A stretch of 64,000 nucleotides of DNA from Aquila chrysaetos chrysaetos (lineage: Eukaryota > Chordata > Aves > Accipitriformes > Accipitridae), in NCBI RefSeq assembly GCF_900496995.4, contig NC_044016.1:24284932-24348931 (forward strand). Direction: 5' to 3'. Position 1 is the first letter of the stretch, and every line of letters starts with the position of its first letter. The translations under genes were made by a program, and so were the position numbers. Under the pieces are notes generated by a model that did no database searches, was not told where the DNA came from, and saw nothing but the letters and a program-made list of their open reading frames with translations. Below are positions 48,605 to 59,551 of this stretch, one piece after another.

Positions 48605-51600
48605 CTGAAAGATGTTGATGTTTTAAAGTTTTTAAGGACAGCAGCAGCCGCCTCTGCTTCCCCTCCAGGAGACACATGCCCAGCAGGTGCCCAGACCCTG
48701 AAACGTATCTTGGGGTTAAAGAGATATCCAGAAATTTTCCAAACGTCAGGGCACGGAAGTACTGGGTGATTTAGCCATTTCAGTCAGAGATACTTTCTAG
48801 GGGGCCCTTTTCTCATTTACATGGTTTATGTGATTTTTCCCTGCCTAAAGAAAAATGGTTTTCCACATCCTTCTGTCACCTGAAAACACATTCATTCCTT
48901 TCATCTCAAAAGTATACTCTGATATGCAGTGCACTTTACATACAATGATCTGTCTATAACTGTATTTTGACCCTGTGGTACTATAAATTCAGATTCCTGT
49001 CTGGCATCCTCCATCGCTTTCGGTTGCTGGTTTCCTTAACCAGACACTCATTTCTGCCCTCTTTATTATCAAGCACCGTTGGGTTTCACTGACTTCCAAG
49101 ATATTTTACGGTAAGTCTTAGCTATGTTCTCCTCAGGTCATCTGTATTTTTCTGGACTTTCTCCTTTTGCTGACTGCATGTTTTGGCTAACCTTTGGTAT
49201 TTCTTAAGCTTTCTGAAGTTCTTTCTACACATTACTTCCTGCTGTCTCTCTAGTTTACTGCTGCAGGAATGGTGACTGATCATTGAGCTAGATTTACTTT
49301 TTATGTGTATATTCTTTTCCTCTTGTATTAATTTTGAAGAGCAAGAGTTAAATACTTTTTTTCTGTTTTGGCATTGGCAAAGGCCACATCTTTTCAGCAC
49401 TGATTCTGCAGATGACATTTTGCATATGGCATATCCAATCATGCTCTTCCTGAGCTGAGACTTTCTCTTTGGGAAGATAGAAGAGAAGCAACCATGCCAG
49501 TCTACTAATTAAGTCAAGGGCAAGTGTCTGTAATAGCTGACTTATGTGCCATGTTGTGCTGTGTATTATTGTGTTCTGAGAATATTCTTTATTCAGACAG
49601 TCAAAGTAGTTGAATCAATAAGGGCACCGCTTCTCAAAAGATATACTATACAGGAAAACATTTTGGATAGTTGTAGGCAGATTAAAAAGCAGCATGATGC
49701 AAATGGAGCAAAAGAGAGTCTGTAGGACCTAATGTGATTTTGGAGTTACCTAACTAATCAAATGAAATAAAAATATGCCATGCAGAGTTTAGATACTATT
49801 TTGCCAAGTGTTCAGCCTGGTACAGGATCCTTGACACAAAGGTCTTACACAAGAGCACGAACGTGACATAGGCTAGGGTGGGATTTTCTAGAATGCCAGG
49901 GCTCTTTCACGGTACCAGCGAGTGTCTTTGCTTTGGCCATGTGATAGCTTGTTCCTGCACCCAGTTTGCTATGAGATATTTAATGTACTCTGAAAGTAGC
50001 AGCACAGGGTAGCAATGAGCTGCTCATTATTAGGGTAAGAAGCAGAGTTTTAGCATAGCATTCCCTCCCCCTTGCTCCTTCTTTCCAGGTTTCTGCTTGA
50101 GCTTCTACCACTCCTGTTTATGCAGAGAAGCACCCTTGTTCTCCAAGTAATTTGGAAAAAAAAATATATAGAGAGAGGAATGTGATTACAGTAAGTATAA
50201 TTCATCGGGAGTGATAGGGAAAGAACTGACCACCCAGCATGGTAAAAGGCCACTGCCTTTTCTTAGTTATACAATATCCTAGGATAACTGGAAGTGTTTC
50301 CTGAGTATCTTAAGGATCTGGAGTATCCTGTCTATTAGAAGTCTTTTTTTCAGCTGTTTTCCAATTTTCCTTTCCTCCACCTCTGAGCGAAAAATAAAAA
50401 TATGTTAGAGAGATCTAGCCTTTCCATGGAGGTTGGAACTGGAACATGTTAGCATGCTTTTTACCCACTCCCAGCATTTCTTTCATTCTTTCCACAAGTC
50501 CAGTGCTTTCTCCACTTTTCAGAATCCTTTGCACTGAAGCTACTCAATGGTAGATGTTTTCGTACTTCAGGGCTTAAAAATAGAAGCAGCTTTAATGAAT
50601 CCAATATGGTCAAAGAGCAAACATTACGTTTTCTGATATCCATGAGGGAAGTATACTAACTTTCGGTTAGTACACCACTGTAAACAACTACACCCATTGC
50701 TTTGCACAGGGTAGTTCTCTTTATGGTCAAAAAATCGTAATGTAGTTGTGAAGGAATATCTATTAACTTCCAAAGTCACTTTTGAAAGACTGTATTATTG
50801 CCAGTTTATGCCCATGTCCTACTCATGTTAAAAAATAAGTCACATGAGTCACAATAGCCATGTCAGTGGCTATAAAGAACTGCCTGATAGGGTGTTGTTT
50901 CTGACAGCTGTCTGAGCCTGAAAATGCAAGGAGAGCCTGCTGTTGAGAAACGCAAATGTGAAAAGGAGACCAATAGGAGCTGTGTTTGCTGAATTAGGGA
51001 CTTGGGAAATAAGGTGCTGCTGGACATCACCATATGCTTGAGAGTCAGAGCTCAGAAGTAAGTGTAATTGAAACATTTAAGAGCTGGTGTTAAACTAAAT
51101 CCAGCTGTCTCTGTGGTGAAGTCTATTTTGAAATTAAAGGTCTAGAGATTTTCAGTATCACTCAGTTCCAAAAGTTCCAAAAGGGATGTTCATGTAATAA
51201 AAATATTAAAACAAGATGGAAAATTCTTTAAGGCCTACTGTTCAATGAGAAATTTTGCTTGAAGGACAGGATGCATAAAAATGATTGCTGTATTTTCAGT
51301 TTAACAGCAAGGTGAGGTTGAACAAATCCTTCTCAGTGTTATCTGGGATGTTTTCAAAGCAACCATAGCAAACTGCATATTGGCCTGAAGTAGAAATATA
51401 TCCTTTCTAGCAGATTACATTGAAAATCAGTTGCTTATTTCTCTTGTAATAAGATTTCTGTCCCTGTCCCTTGCTCAGAAGTGTGTTGAGAGCAGTACTG
51501 TCTAACATAAATGCTGAAGAAGCCATAGAGCCGAGTCTGCTTTAGTCTGCAATTATCCTGATGCAGTAGACCTGGGAGAAGTTACTGTCATTTTCATATT

Positions 51601-52940
51601 TCCTCCAAAAGGTAGCTTAAAAAGAAGCAAAACCCACAAAAGGGATTCTTTATTATATTTGTATGAAGCCCCCAATTCCTTTAATTAACCACTGTATAGA
51701 TCAGGGTGTATACAAATAGGATACGTGGTTAGCCAAGGCTTGGAGCCTACACAAAGATATTATTCCTGTGTGTATAGGAGCCCAAAAGTGTCTTGTATGC
51801 ATACGCTATGTTTATATGTTTATCCAGTGACATAGCACTCAGCTAGACTGGAGCTTATTCAGAAGATAGTCGGTTGTCCATATCATAATCAAAATAAACA
51901 AAACCAGTATCTGGCACTGACTAGATAATTACAAAGCTAAGTTTATGTCATTTCCTTAACACTGCAGTATCTTCTCTGACATTTCTGTAATGTGTAACCT
52001 GAATAGGTAAGAAAAACCTCCCACTTTTTATTTCAAAATTTGCAAAAAAAAAAAGTCTGTTTATGCTACATTGAGCCTATTACTGGGAAAAGCAAAAGTT
52101 AATAACAACGTGAAAATTAGACAACCATTTCCTTTATAACTTATGATAAGTACGCATTAAAACAAAACTGTCATAATAATCCTGAATATATTTATCCCAA
52201 TTAAGTGTTGATTATGTGCTACATTCTGTATGCTTTACTTTTGAATTTGAAAGAGTATTTATATCAAAACATAACATTAGAATCCTTCCTTCAGATATAA
52301 GGCACTGTAAATAATTTTCTAAATTAAAACCTCTCCTACTTTGCTCCTGCAAGTTTATTAAACAATGTGTATTCATCCATGGAAGAACTGGCAAAGGGGT
52401 TTTCCATATAAAATATCTTTTGTTTTTTATTTTTCATCTGTATTTGTACCTTAGTCAAATTAATAAAACTGTATACATGGTCAATTGCAGAGGTTCAACC
52501 AGTAATTTCTTTGCGGGAGTGGACAGTTGTAATTTAAAAATCTGTGATGGTACACCACATCTCTCACCAACAGCGATGCAACGCTGGTCTGCAAGTGTGT
52601 AATGGAGAAGGTGCTCAGCTCTTTGGTCTGCATTGATGTCACTTCAGACCAAATACCTCTGTGATCATGGGCACCACTGATCTTTAGAAAAAATTAGTTT
52701 GGCAATAAGATAATTAATTGTACAGAGACTGTTCCCCTGATACACCTTCCTAACTGTAGATGAAGAGCACTCCAAACCAAGGGTTGCATCCAGATGTTCA
52801 TATTTAACAGACAGCTGTTAATCGACCTATCTTCTGTGAATATGTCAAATCTTCTTGTGAGCTCACTTACATATTCAGCCCTTAAAAATCCAGTGGAAGT
52901 GGTTCCTTGCTTGGAATATTATCTTGCTTGGAAAATGCAT
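48605..52940. other. Probable intron or intergenic DNA
   Basis: If the exon at 48.4 kb is real, this is its upstream intron. A Lys-rich minus ORF at 49122-49442 (106 codons, with a Cys-x2-Cys word) is the only notable frame; it has no clear donor. A plus-strand donor-like TTTACG|GTAAGTC lies at about 49111. Nothing else was recognised. Confidence 0.45.
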
Positions 52941-52946
52941 TTGCTT

Positions 52947-52986
52947 TTGGTTTTATATCTGCTGCGTTGGTTTTATATCTGCTGCG
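52947..52986 (+). repeat. 20-bp tandem duplication
   Basis: The 20-base unit TTGGTTTTATATCTGCTGCG is repeated twice head to tail without mismatch. This is a recent slippage or microduplication event. Confidence 0.9.
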
Positions 52987-53889
52987 TAAAAAATTTGTTG
53001 TGTAACCTTAGTGCTGGGAGAAATTCTAAATTATTCCTGTTTTCTTTCCTATTCCCCTACCGTGCATAATTTGCTATTACTATGTTTGTCACTGATTTCT
53101 TTCCCAAGTGGGAGAAACTGCTCCATACTCAGCATCATGCTCATAACCATTTGCTCTACCTTTCTAGTTTTATTGTCTTATATATTGCAATCAGTAAACA
53201 AGATATGAGTACATGACAGTGTTATACGGTGGAATATTGATGATTTCTGTTTTATTTTCCATACCTTTCCTAACAATGTCAGACACTATTTTCCTTATAT
53301 GTCCTCCTTTTCATTTCATGTTTTTACTATTTAATTTTAATTTTAACTTACTTCAAACTTAATTTAAACATATTTCAAAATGAATATGGTAGTCTCTCTC
53401 AACACTCTTCCTTCTTAAAGTTAGGAAATTAAGAGATGCAGATCAGGAATGTTTAGGTAGGAGCATTCTGCATTCAGGGTACTAAATTACCCACTGTATG
53501 CCTACCACGGATTATAATACATGTGTTGGTTCAGTGCTGTGTTTAAGACAGTTTAAGACTGTCCCTCTATGGGGGTCTGAAACCAGGAAACTTTCAGAGG
53601 ACAAAATTGTCAGATGTCAAGACACTGAATGGAGCAGCCCTTTGTTGGAGTTATTGGCTAGGAGTGATTGTTGACCAATACGTGGCACTGGGAATAAAAC
53701 AAAGTATATGGAGAAGGGATTAGTTTGTAATGCTAGCAGAGGTGAAAGACAGCTGGAGCACACCTTTATCTGCAAGCAACGTGTGTTAGTCAAAAAGAAG
53801 TAATAGACAGGAAGTGGCTTTAGTTACGACAAACTTAAAGTTTTAAGTGCCTTAAGGCAGTAAAAGAAGTCAATTGTAATACTGAACGC
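52987..53889. other. Non-coding DNA, nothing firmly recognised
   Basis: The last 350 bases may be the decayed upstream part of the gypsy-like element that follows, but no coding motif could be read in them. Confidence 0.4.
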
Positions 53890-54780
53890 TAATGTGCTTC
53901 ATGAATACCTGAAACAAGAATGACACATTTTCAAAGAGTGGGCCAAAAATGAACAACTGCTAAGGGGCTTTGATAGATCTGAGGTGGAAAATCAGTCTTT
54001 CTTGCCCTACTAGAGTTTGAGTCCCTGCAAAAAAGGTCAGATCATGGCCTAGACCTTGGTCAAACCAAAGAGGGAAACTAAGAATTGTTCATTTTTTACA
54101 AGCAACTCAGAGATACTGAAGAAAAGGCGAATCACAATCCAGAATGATGTTTATGGAGTGCAGATGATGCTCTTGAAAATGAGGAGATTGCATAGAATTT
54201 AAAATATTTCCTGTGAAGGGACCTGTAACAGGAAGCTGGCAGCCTCAAAAAGCAGCACATGAGCATGTACATCCTGGCGCAAACAAAAGTCACCACTGTA
54301 ATTGATAGTTTTTGGAAGAAGATATAAGAAGTGCAATGGATTTTTTCATGTTGCCAGAGGTTGCAAGTACCAGCAGAATATGAATAGATAGCAAGGACAA
54401 AGAGGATGACTACAGAACCATTAGCTCAGAGCTGTTCTTCATTGCAGTAATGGCCAAGGTAACAGCAGAAGATGAATGAACTGTCAGCCTGAAAACAAAT
54501 GGAACACTTTTTAATTTTAAGTTGGACACAGGTGCTCAAGCCAAGGTGCTACCCAGAACAGTGATATCAGCTCTGAAAAAAACCTCCAAAACCCCAAACA
54601 CCACAACTAAAAACCAGAGGCAAAATAATAACAGGTAAAGCTTGGGTTTACAGCACTGAATGTATACCTGCTGATGGTGCCCAACTATTAAAAGTAAAGA
54701 ATAATTGGAAAGATACATGAATTACAACAGTACCTCAGAATGAATGTGTATCTTTTATTTTAAAGTATGCTCCCCTGTGT
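53890..54780 (+). mobile_element. Decayed Ty3/gypsy-like gag-protease remnant
   Basis: The plus strand contains, at 54519-54554, a retropepsin active-site block reading KLDTGAQAKVLP, preceded by a TNGTLFNF stretch; this is the form used by Ty3/gypsy-type elements (LDTGA catalytic motif). About 190 bp upstream, from 54332, a nucleocapsid-like zinc knuckle survives as C-x4-H-x4-C (HVARGC), with the first Cys of CX2CX4HX4C apparently replaced by Tyr. The two motifs are in different frames, and stops interrupt both, so the copy is inactive. The upstream limit (gag) is a guess. No LTR, reverse transcriptase or integrase is visible. A CR1 tail begins about 50 bp beyond the right limit. A domesticated gene is unlikely given the stops. 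Confidence 0.6.
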
Positions 54781-54828
54781 TCTCAAAATGGAGAGTACAA
54801 ACATTAGAAGGACAGTAAAAACTGTCTC

Positions 54829-54911
54829 TGCCCATCACTGGGGGGGTTGGACTATAAGATCTTTAAAGGTTCCTTCCAACCCAAACAATTCTGTGATTCT
54901 ATGATTCTATG
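54829..54911 (+). mobile_element. CR1 LINE 3' end
   Basis: CCCATCACTGGGGGGGTTGG, then ACTATAAGATCTTTAAAGG, TTCCTTCCAACCCAAACAAT and the tail TGTGATTCTATGATTCTATG. The well-preserved octamer-like tail marks the 3' terminus at 54911. It is truncated to about 80 bp. Confidence 0.93.
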
Positions 54912-55079
54912 ACAAAGCACCAATGCAATTGCATTCTATCCATCTTCCAGAGGTGAGAAATACAGAGCTAGGTTGGAAGAACCTCATTACTCCATAGCCT
55001 CAGTGAAAGCTTCTGTCACCCCAAGGCAAATACTCAAACATCTAAATGCACATACTTCTTGGAGTCTCCAGAGGCCAAA

Positions 55080-55132
55080 AGAAGAAAAAAAAAAAGAAAG
55101 AAAAGAAACTAAAAAAAAAAAAAAAGAAAATT
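55080..55132 (+). repeat. A-rich GAAA/AAAG low-complexity tract
   Basis: Almost pure A with interspersed G, including runs of 11 and 15 A. It gives a Lys/Glu-rich false ORF on the plus strand. Confidence 0.88.
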
Positions 55133-55534
55133 ATGAAATACTAATTTTATACATAGATCCACTGCCTACAAGATAAGATATTGGGGGGGCGGGGAAGGAA
55201 GGTATTAAATATTTTTCTACAACTGGATTCTGCAAGTGTTCTCAGAAAAAACAATGGGGTGGAGAAGGAGACTATAGCATGGTGAGTTCATCACCAAAAT
55301 ATGGCAGCCTTAACAAAAATGGGCAGAATATACAAAATTTGCCGGATTATCAACATGATGGCAGAACCAGGCTCATTTCTCCTCTGCTTGTCTACATTAA
55401 CGTGTACAAAGGGACTGCTATAGTCGTATTAGAAAATTGGCGATGCAGCTGCTGCTGCCTCCCGATTTCTAAAAATATGGTCAAATAGGGAAGACGTTGG
55501 ATCAGTTAATATACATGTTTATGTCTGTATTTCT

Positions 55535-55539
55535 GAAGA
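55535..55539. repeat. Target-site duplication GAAGA, left copy
   Basis: Five bases immediately before the LTR's TG; the identical GAAGA follows the LTR at 56634-56638. Confidence 0.9.
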
Positions 55540-56633
55540 TGTGATGGGTTGACTCTGGCTGATTGCCAGGTGCCCACCAAAGCCATTCTATCACTCCCCC
55601 TCCTCAGCTGGACAGGGGAGAGAAAATATAACAAAGAGCTTGTGGGTCGAGATAAGGACAGGAGAGATCACTCACCAATTACCGTCACGGGCAAAACAGA
55701 CTGAGCTTGGGGAAAATTAACTCACTTTATTACAAATCAACCAGAGTAGGGTAATGAGAAATAAAACCAAATCTCAGAACACCTTCCCTCCACCCCTCCC
55801 TTCTTCCCGGGCACAACTTCACTCCCAGATTCTCTACCAACCCCCCCAGTGTCGCAGGGCGATGGGGAATGGGGTTTACGGTCAGTTCATCACACGTTAT
55901 TTTCTGCCGCTTCATCCTCCTCAGGGGGGAGCACTCATCACACTCTTCCCCTGCTCCAGCGTGGGGTCCCTCCCACGGGAGACAGTCCTCCATGAACTTC
56001 TCCAACATGGGTCCTTCCAACGGGCTGCAGTTCTTCATGAACTGCTCCAGCATGGGTCCTTCCCATGGTGTGCAGTCCTTCAGGAGCACACTGCTCCAGC
56101 GTGGGTCCCCCACGGGGTCACAAGTCCTGCCAGAGGAGCCTGCTCCAGCGTGGGGTTCCCATGGGGTCACAGCCTCCTTCGGGAGCCCACCTGCTCTGGC
56201 GTGGGGTCCTCCATGGGCTGCAGGTGGATATCTGCTCCACAGTGGACCTCCATGGACTGCAGGGGGACAGCCTGCCTCACCATGGTCTTCCCCACGGGCT
56301 GCAGGGGAATCTCTGCTCCGGCACCTGGAGCATCTCCTCCCCCTCCTTCTTCACTGACCTTGGTGTCCGCAGGGCTGTTTCTTTTACATGTTCTCACTCC
56401 TCTCTCCGGCTGCCGTTTACTGCCTGTCCCAACTTTTTCCTTCTTAAAAGTGTTATCACAGAGGCGTTACCACTATCGCTGATTGGCTCGGCCTTGGCCG
56501 GCGGCAGGTCCGTCTTAGAGCTGGCTGGTATTGTCTCTCTCTCGAACACAAGGGATGCTTCCAGTGGCTTCTTACAGAAGCCACCCCTGTAACCCCCCCC
56601 ACTACCAAAACCTTGCCACACAAAGCCAATACA
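55540..56633 (-). mobile_element. Solo LTR, about 1.1 kb, ERVL-type, minus orientation
   Basis: On the minus strand the element starts TGTATTGGCTTTGTGTGGC and ends with GAGTCAACCCATCACA, so TG and CA ends are intact, with a perfect GAAGA duplication. It belongs to a long LTR family I recognise as abundant in birds (plus-strand hallmarks GGTGCCCACCAAAGCC, GTCGAGATAAGGACAGG, CACCAATTACCGTCACGG, CACAGAGGCGTTACCACTA). AATAAA on the minus strand at 55726-55731 supports minus orientation. The middle (about 55951-56225) is a degenerate tandem array. No internal retroviral genes or partner LTR are present. Frames of up to 242 codons inside it are not host genes. Confidence 0.93.
55951..56225. repeat. 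Degenerate tandem array inside the LTR
   Basis: About six or seven units of roughly 40-45 bp, each beginning with a variant of CTGCTCCAGCGTGGGGTCC and containing CCCACGGG or CCATGGG followed by a CAGTCCTTC-like segment. The array is GC-rich compared with its flanks and produces repeated Ser/Pro/His/Gly-rich peptides in all forward frames. Copy number is expected to vary between insertions of this family. Confidence 0.85.
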
Positions 56634-56638
56634 GAAGA
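56634..56638. repeat. Target-site duplication GAAGA, right copy
   Basis: Exact partner of 55535-55539; it fixes the right boundary of the LTR. Confidence 0.9.
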
Positions 56639-59538
56639 TCAGAATTTTTGAAGACCAGTGTCTGGGATTGACTATGATGCAGTGCCCGGGGGAGGGCTGC
56701 AGAGCATAGCATAAAGGAAGCAGGAGAGAGTCCAGGAGTGCTCTCAGACGGGTGTTTACAAAATGCATGCAGACATTTAGTAATTAAATTAATTAAATAA
56801 TCAGCAACAAGAGTGAGTAGATTCTGGGCAAGAATCAATCTCTTGAAGGTGAATCCAATAGCAAAGATATATGTATAAAGATCTTACACATATCAAGTTT
56901 ATGTATGTTATTTATCTTAATAATAGGATGTTTGCATATGCTTCAGATCTATAGAAATCCTTAAATACATATATTTATGTATTATAATATATGAAGTTTA
57001 TATTTCTATAAATATGTGTTTCTCTAAATAGTCTTTGTCATTTATATTGTTTAACCTTATTGTTAAATATTTACATTAAAATATATGTGTGTGTATATAT
57101 ATATGGAATTCAATTGTAGGTATCATGGAAGAGATTTATAAAGGAACAAAGAAATAAAGAAATGAAAATGTTTAGTATGGAGAAGAAACAGGTTTGGGAA
57201 AAAGAAGGGGAGTCAATAAGATGTAAAAGCTGAAAGAACATGTTCTCCAAGAGCTTAATACCAGGCTCCCCAATTCTTTTGAACTAGATCCTAAGTCAGC
57301 ATTCTCAGAGAGGTTTCCTGTTGTTATTACAGCTCAAAGAAAAGGGGACAAAAAAGATACTAGATATAAAATGCAAGTGACTTAGGAAAAGAGTAATTCT
57401 CCAGACCTGCCACCTACATATACTAAGGCATCACTAAAGTGTTTAATGGCATAAATGGACTTTAGTCTGTGTTTAAACTGTGATAATGCCCACTTGCAAG
57501 TGCTTTGTATTTCCTTTATACACCCTTATTGTTATAATTATACTTTATACCGCATGGCTAGATCTAAAGGTAAAGGAGAATCAGGCCCTGTTTCTTGTAT
57601 TTACGTAAACATGGTTTCTGCCCTCCTGAACTTCTCTGCACTGCACATTTCAGGTTGAGATAAGATGACAGAAGCAGGAATCACATCAGCCCAGGTGATG
57701 AGCATATAAGGAAGTCCATTATCCCCCATTTAGTCAGTTAATGAGAAAGTGCTATACAAGTCTTGTTAGAGGCTGACAAATAAATTATGTAGACAGAGGG
57801 TTATTTCCCCACATTTGTTTCTTGGGTACTGTGACTATTTTAGGTAGTGCTAATATGTAGGATTATAATTCAAATTTGCAGGCAAGCTCATTACCAGCAA
57901 TTTAATCTTTAGAATTAACTATATGAAGACTACCTCACAAAAGTTACTTAGAACAAACCTTTTTTTTTTTTATTATTTGGCAGACTAATTGCTCCATAAA
58001 ATCACAACCTGGATAAACAGGTAGAAATTTGGACTGAATTTATGAAAGATAACAAATAATTTCAGATGTGCAGCTCTGACTGTGAAGATAATTAGATTTA
58101 CATGTGGACTGAAAGCCACAATTTAGGGCATGAAAATGGTCAAATTTCAGTATTGAAATTTACATTATAATATAGCTGGTTCAGTACCAAATTGTGGAAA
58201 ATGAGTCAGAAAAGATATATTTAAGTATAGAGATTTGTGTACAGAACAACAAAAGTTATGTGTCATCTTAAGAGTGGGATATTTGAATACATTTAAGATT
58301 TCTTTGTACATATTTTAAGATTCTTATTAAATAAATTATATGAAAATGTTTTAAAGGTACCAGCAGCCACTGAGGATATGCAGTTTTCTTTTCTAAAATG
58401 GCAGTGAGAAAAAAAGCAGGCAGATAAAGAAAGGAACAGAGAGAAACTGTAGCAATAAACAGAAGCTTCACAGTAGAACAGATTCAGTCAGTGGTTGCAA
58501 GTATAATACTGTTTTCTTTACCATAATAAGCTTTGTTTCATGTTATTACAATAAAATGACTCTTCACCATTGCCCTAAGCCACAGTACAAGTTCATTCCC
58601 AGAATCTTGTAAGCAAGTTTTGTCATTAGTCTTTTTAAAGCATATACGAGAAGTTTTCGAAGTCAAGGATAATAAAAACTATAAAATTTCTTCACATGAG
58701 ATCAAAGTGTGAGCAAGATTTAACTATAGGCATTGTTCCAAACATATTTTCATTTTAGAGATGGAAGACACCCCTTTCTGCCTATAACTCTGTAGATAGC
58801 TTATTTGTTAGAAGATTTATGCATTAGTATTGGAATGTACTTGGTCCAGTCAGCACTATAAATCATTCCCGGATGATTTTTAAGCACATTTTTAAATGTC
58901 CAAGAAGAATAAGGTTTTCCAGCTCTAAGAGGGCCCAGTTCTGCAGCAGTTACTGAGAAGGGTCATTTCAACAAAGTCACAGTAAAATGCTGCATGTTCC
59001 AGTTCAAATGGACTAATTGACACAGGCTAGATTGTCACCAGTTCTGTGAAGCAGGAGTAAACAAAATTTGTTGCAGCAAATTTATGTGAAGATAGAAAGA
59101 TAAACTCCTCTGACCTTAATGAAGAGCAGCTCTGGCTGTGAGACTGTCCTCTGCTGCTGTGAAGGGACCACGAGGCTGGGGCATCCCCGAGCCAGCACTT
59201 GGCTGCCATTCTTCCTCATGTGGTAGCAGAACAAGGCACATCTACTGCTTTTTAGGTCCTATGTCTGGATTTTTCCCTTCAGGAATTTTGTAAACAAGTT
59301 CTCAGGCATGATGCTTACAAGGACGGAGGCACATTTGCCAGTCGTCAGGGCAGAAGCTGTCTTCAGGTATATATAATAGTCATCTTTGTACTGATACATT
59401 TTTTGATTTTCCCAACTCACTAAGAAAACGAAGGAAAATCATCATAAGGTATTAATTACTTTTACTGGACTTCTAATACATCAAGGTGCTCTACAAACAC
59501 AGAGACAATGCTGTGGAGCAGGTATAGGTAAGTTAGAT
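56639..59538. other. AT-rich non-coding DNA
   Basis: Very AT-rich at 56770-57120, with ATTAATTAAAT words and the GT/AT dinucleotide tract listed separately. No ORF above 78 codons has support. Confidence 0.5.
57085..57104 (+). repeat. (GT)n(AT)n dinucleotide microsatellite
   Basis: A short compound repeat: four GT-like units followed by about five AT units, in an AT-rich context. Confidence 0.85.
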
Positions 59539-59551
59539 GGGGGGGGGGGGG
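59539..59551 (+). repeat. poly-G run (13 G)
   Basis: The only long G run on the plus strand; the other three long C/G runs in the window are C on this strand. Confidence 0.9.

Noticed and set aside
55754..56482. 242-codon plus ORF
   Set aside because: Entirely inside the LTR at 55540-56633 and antisense to it; built from the tandem array.
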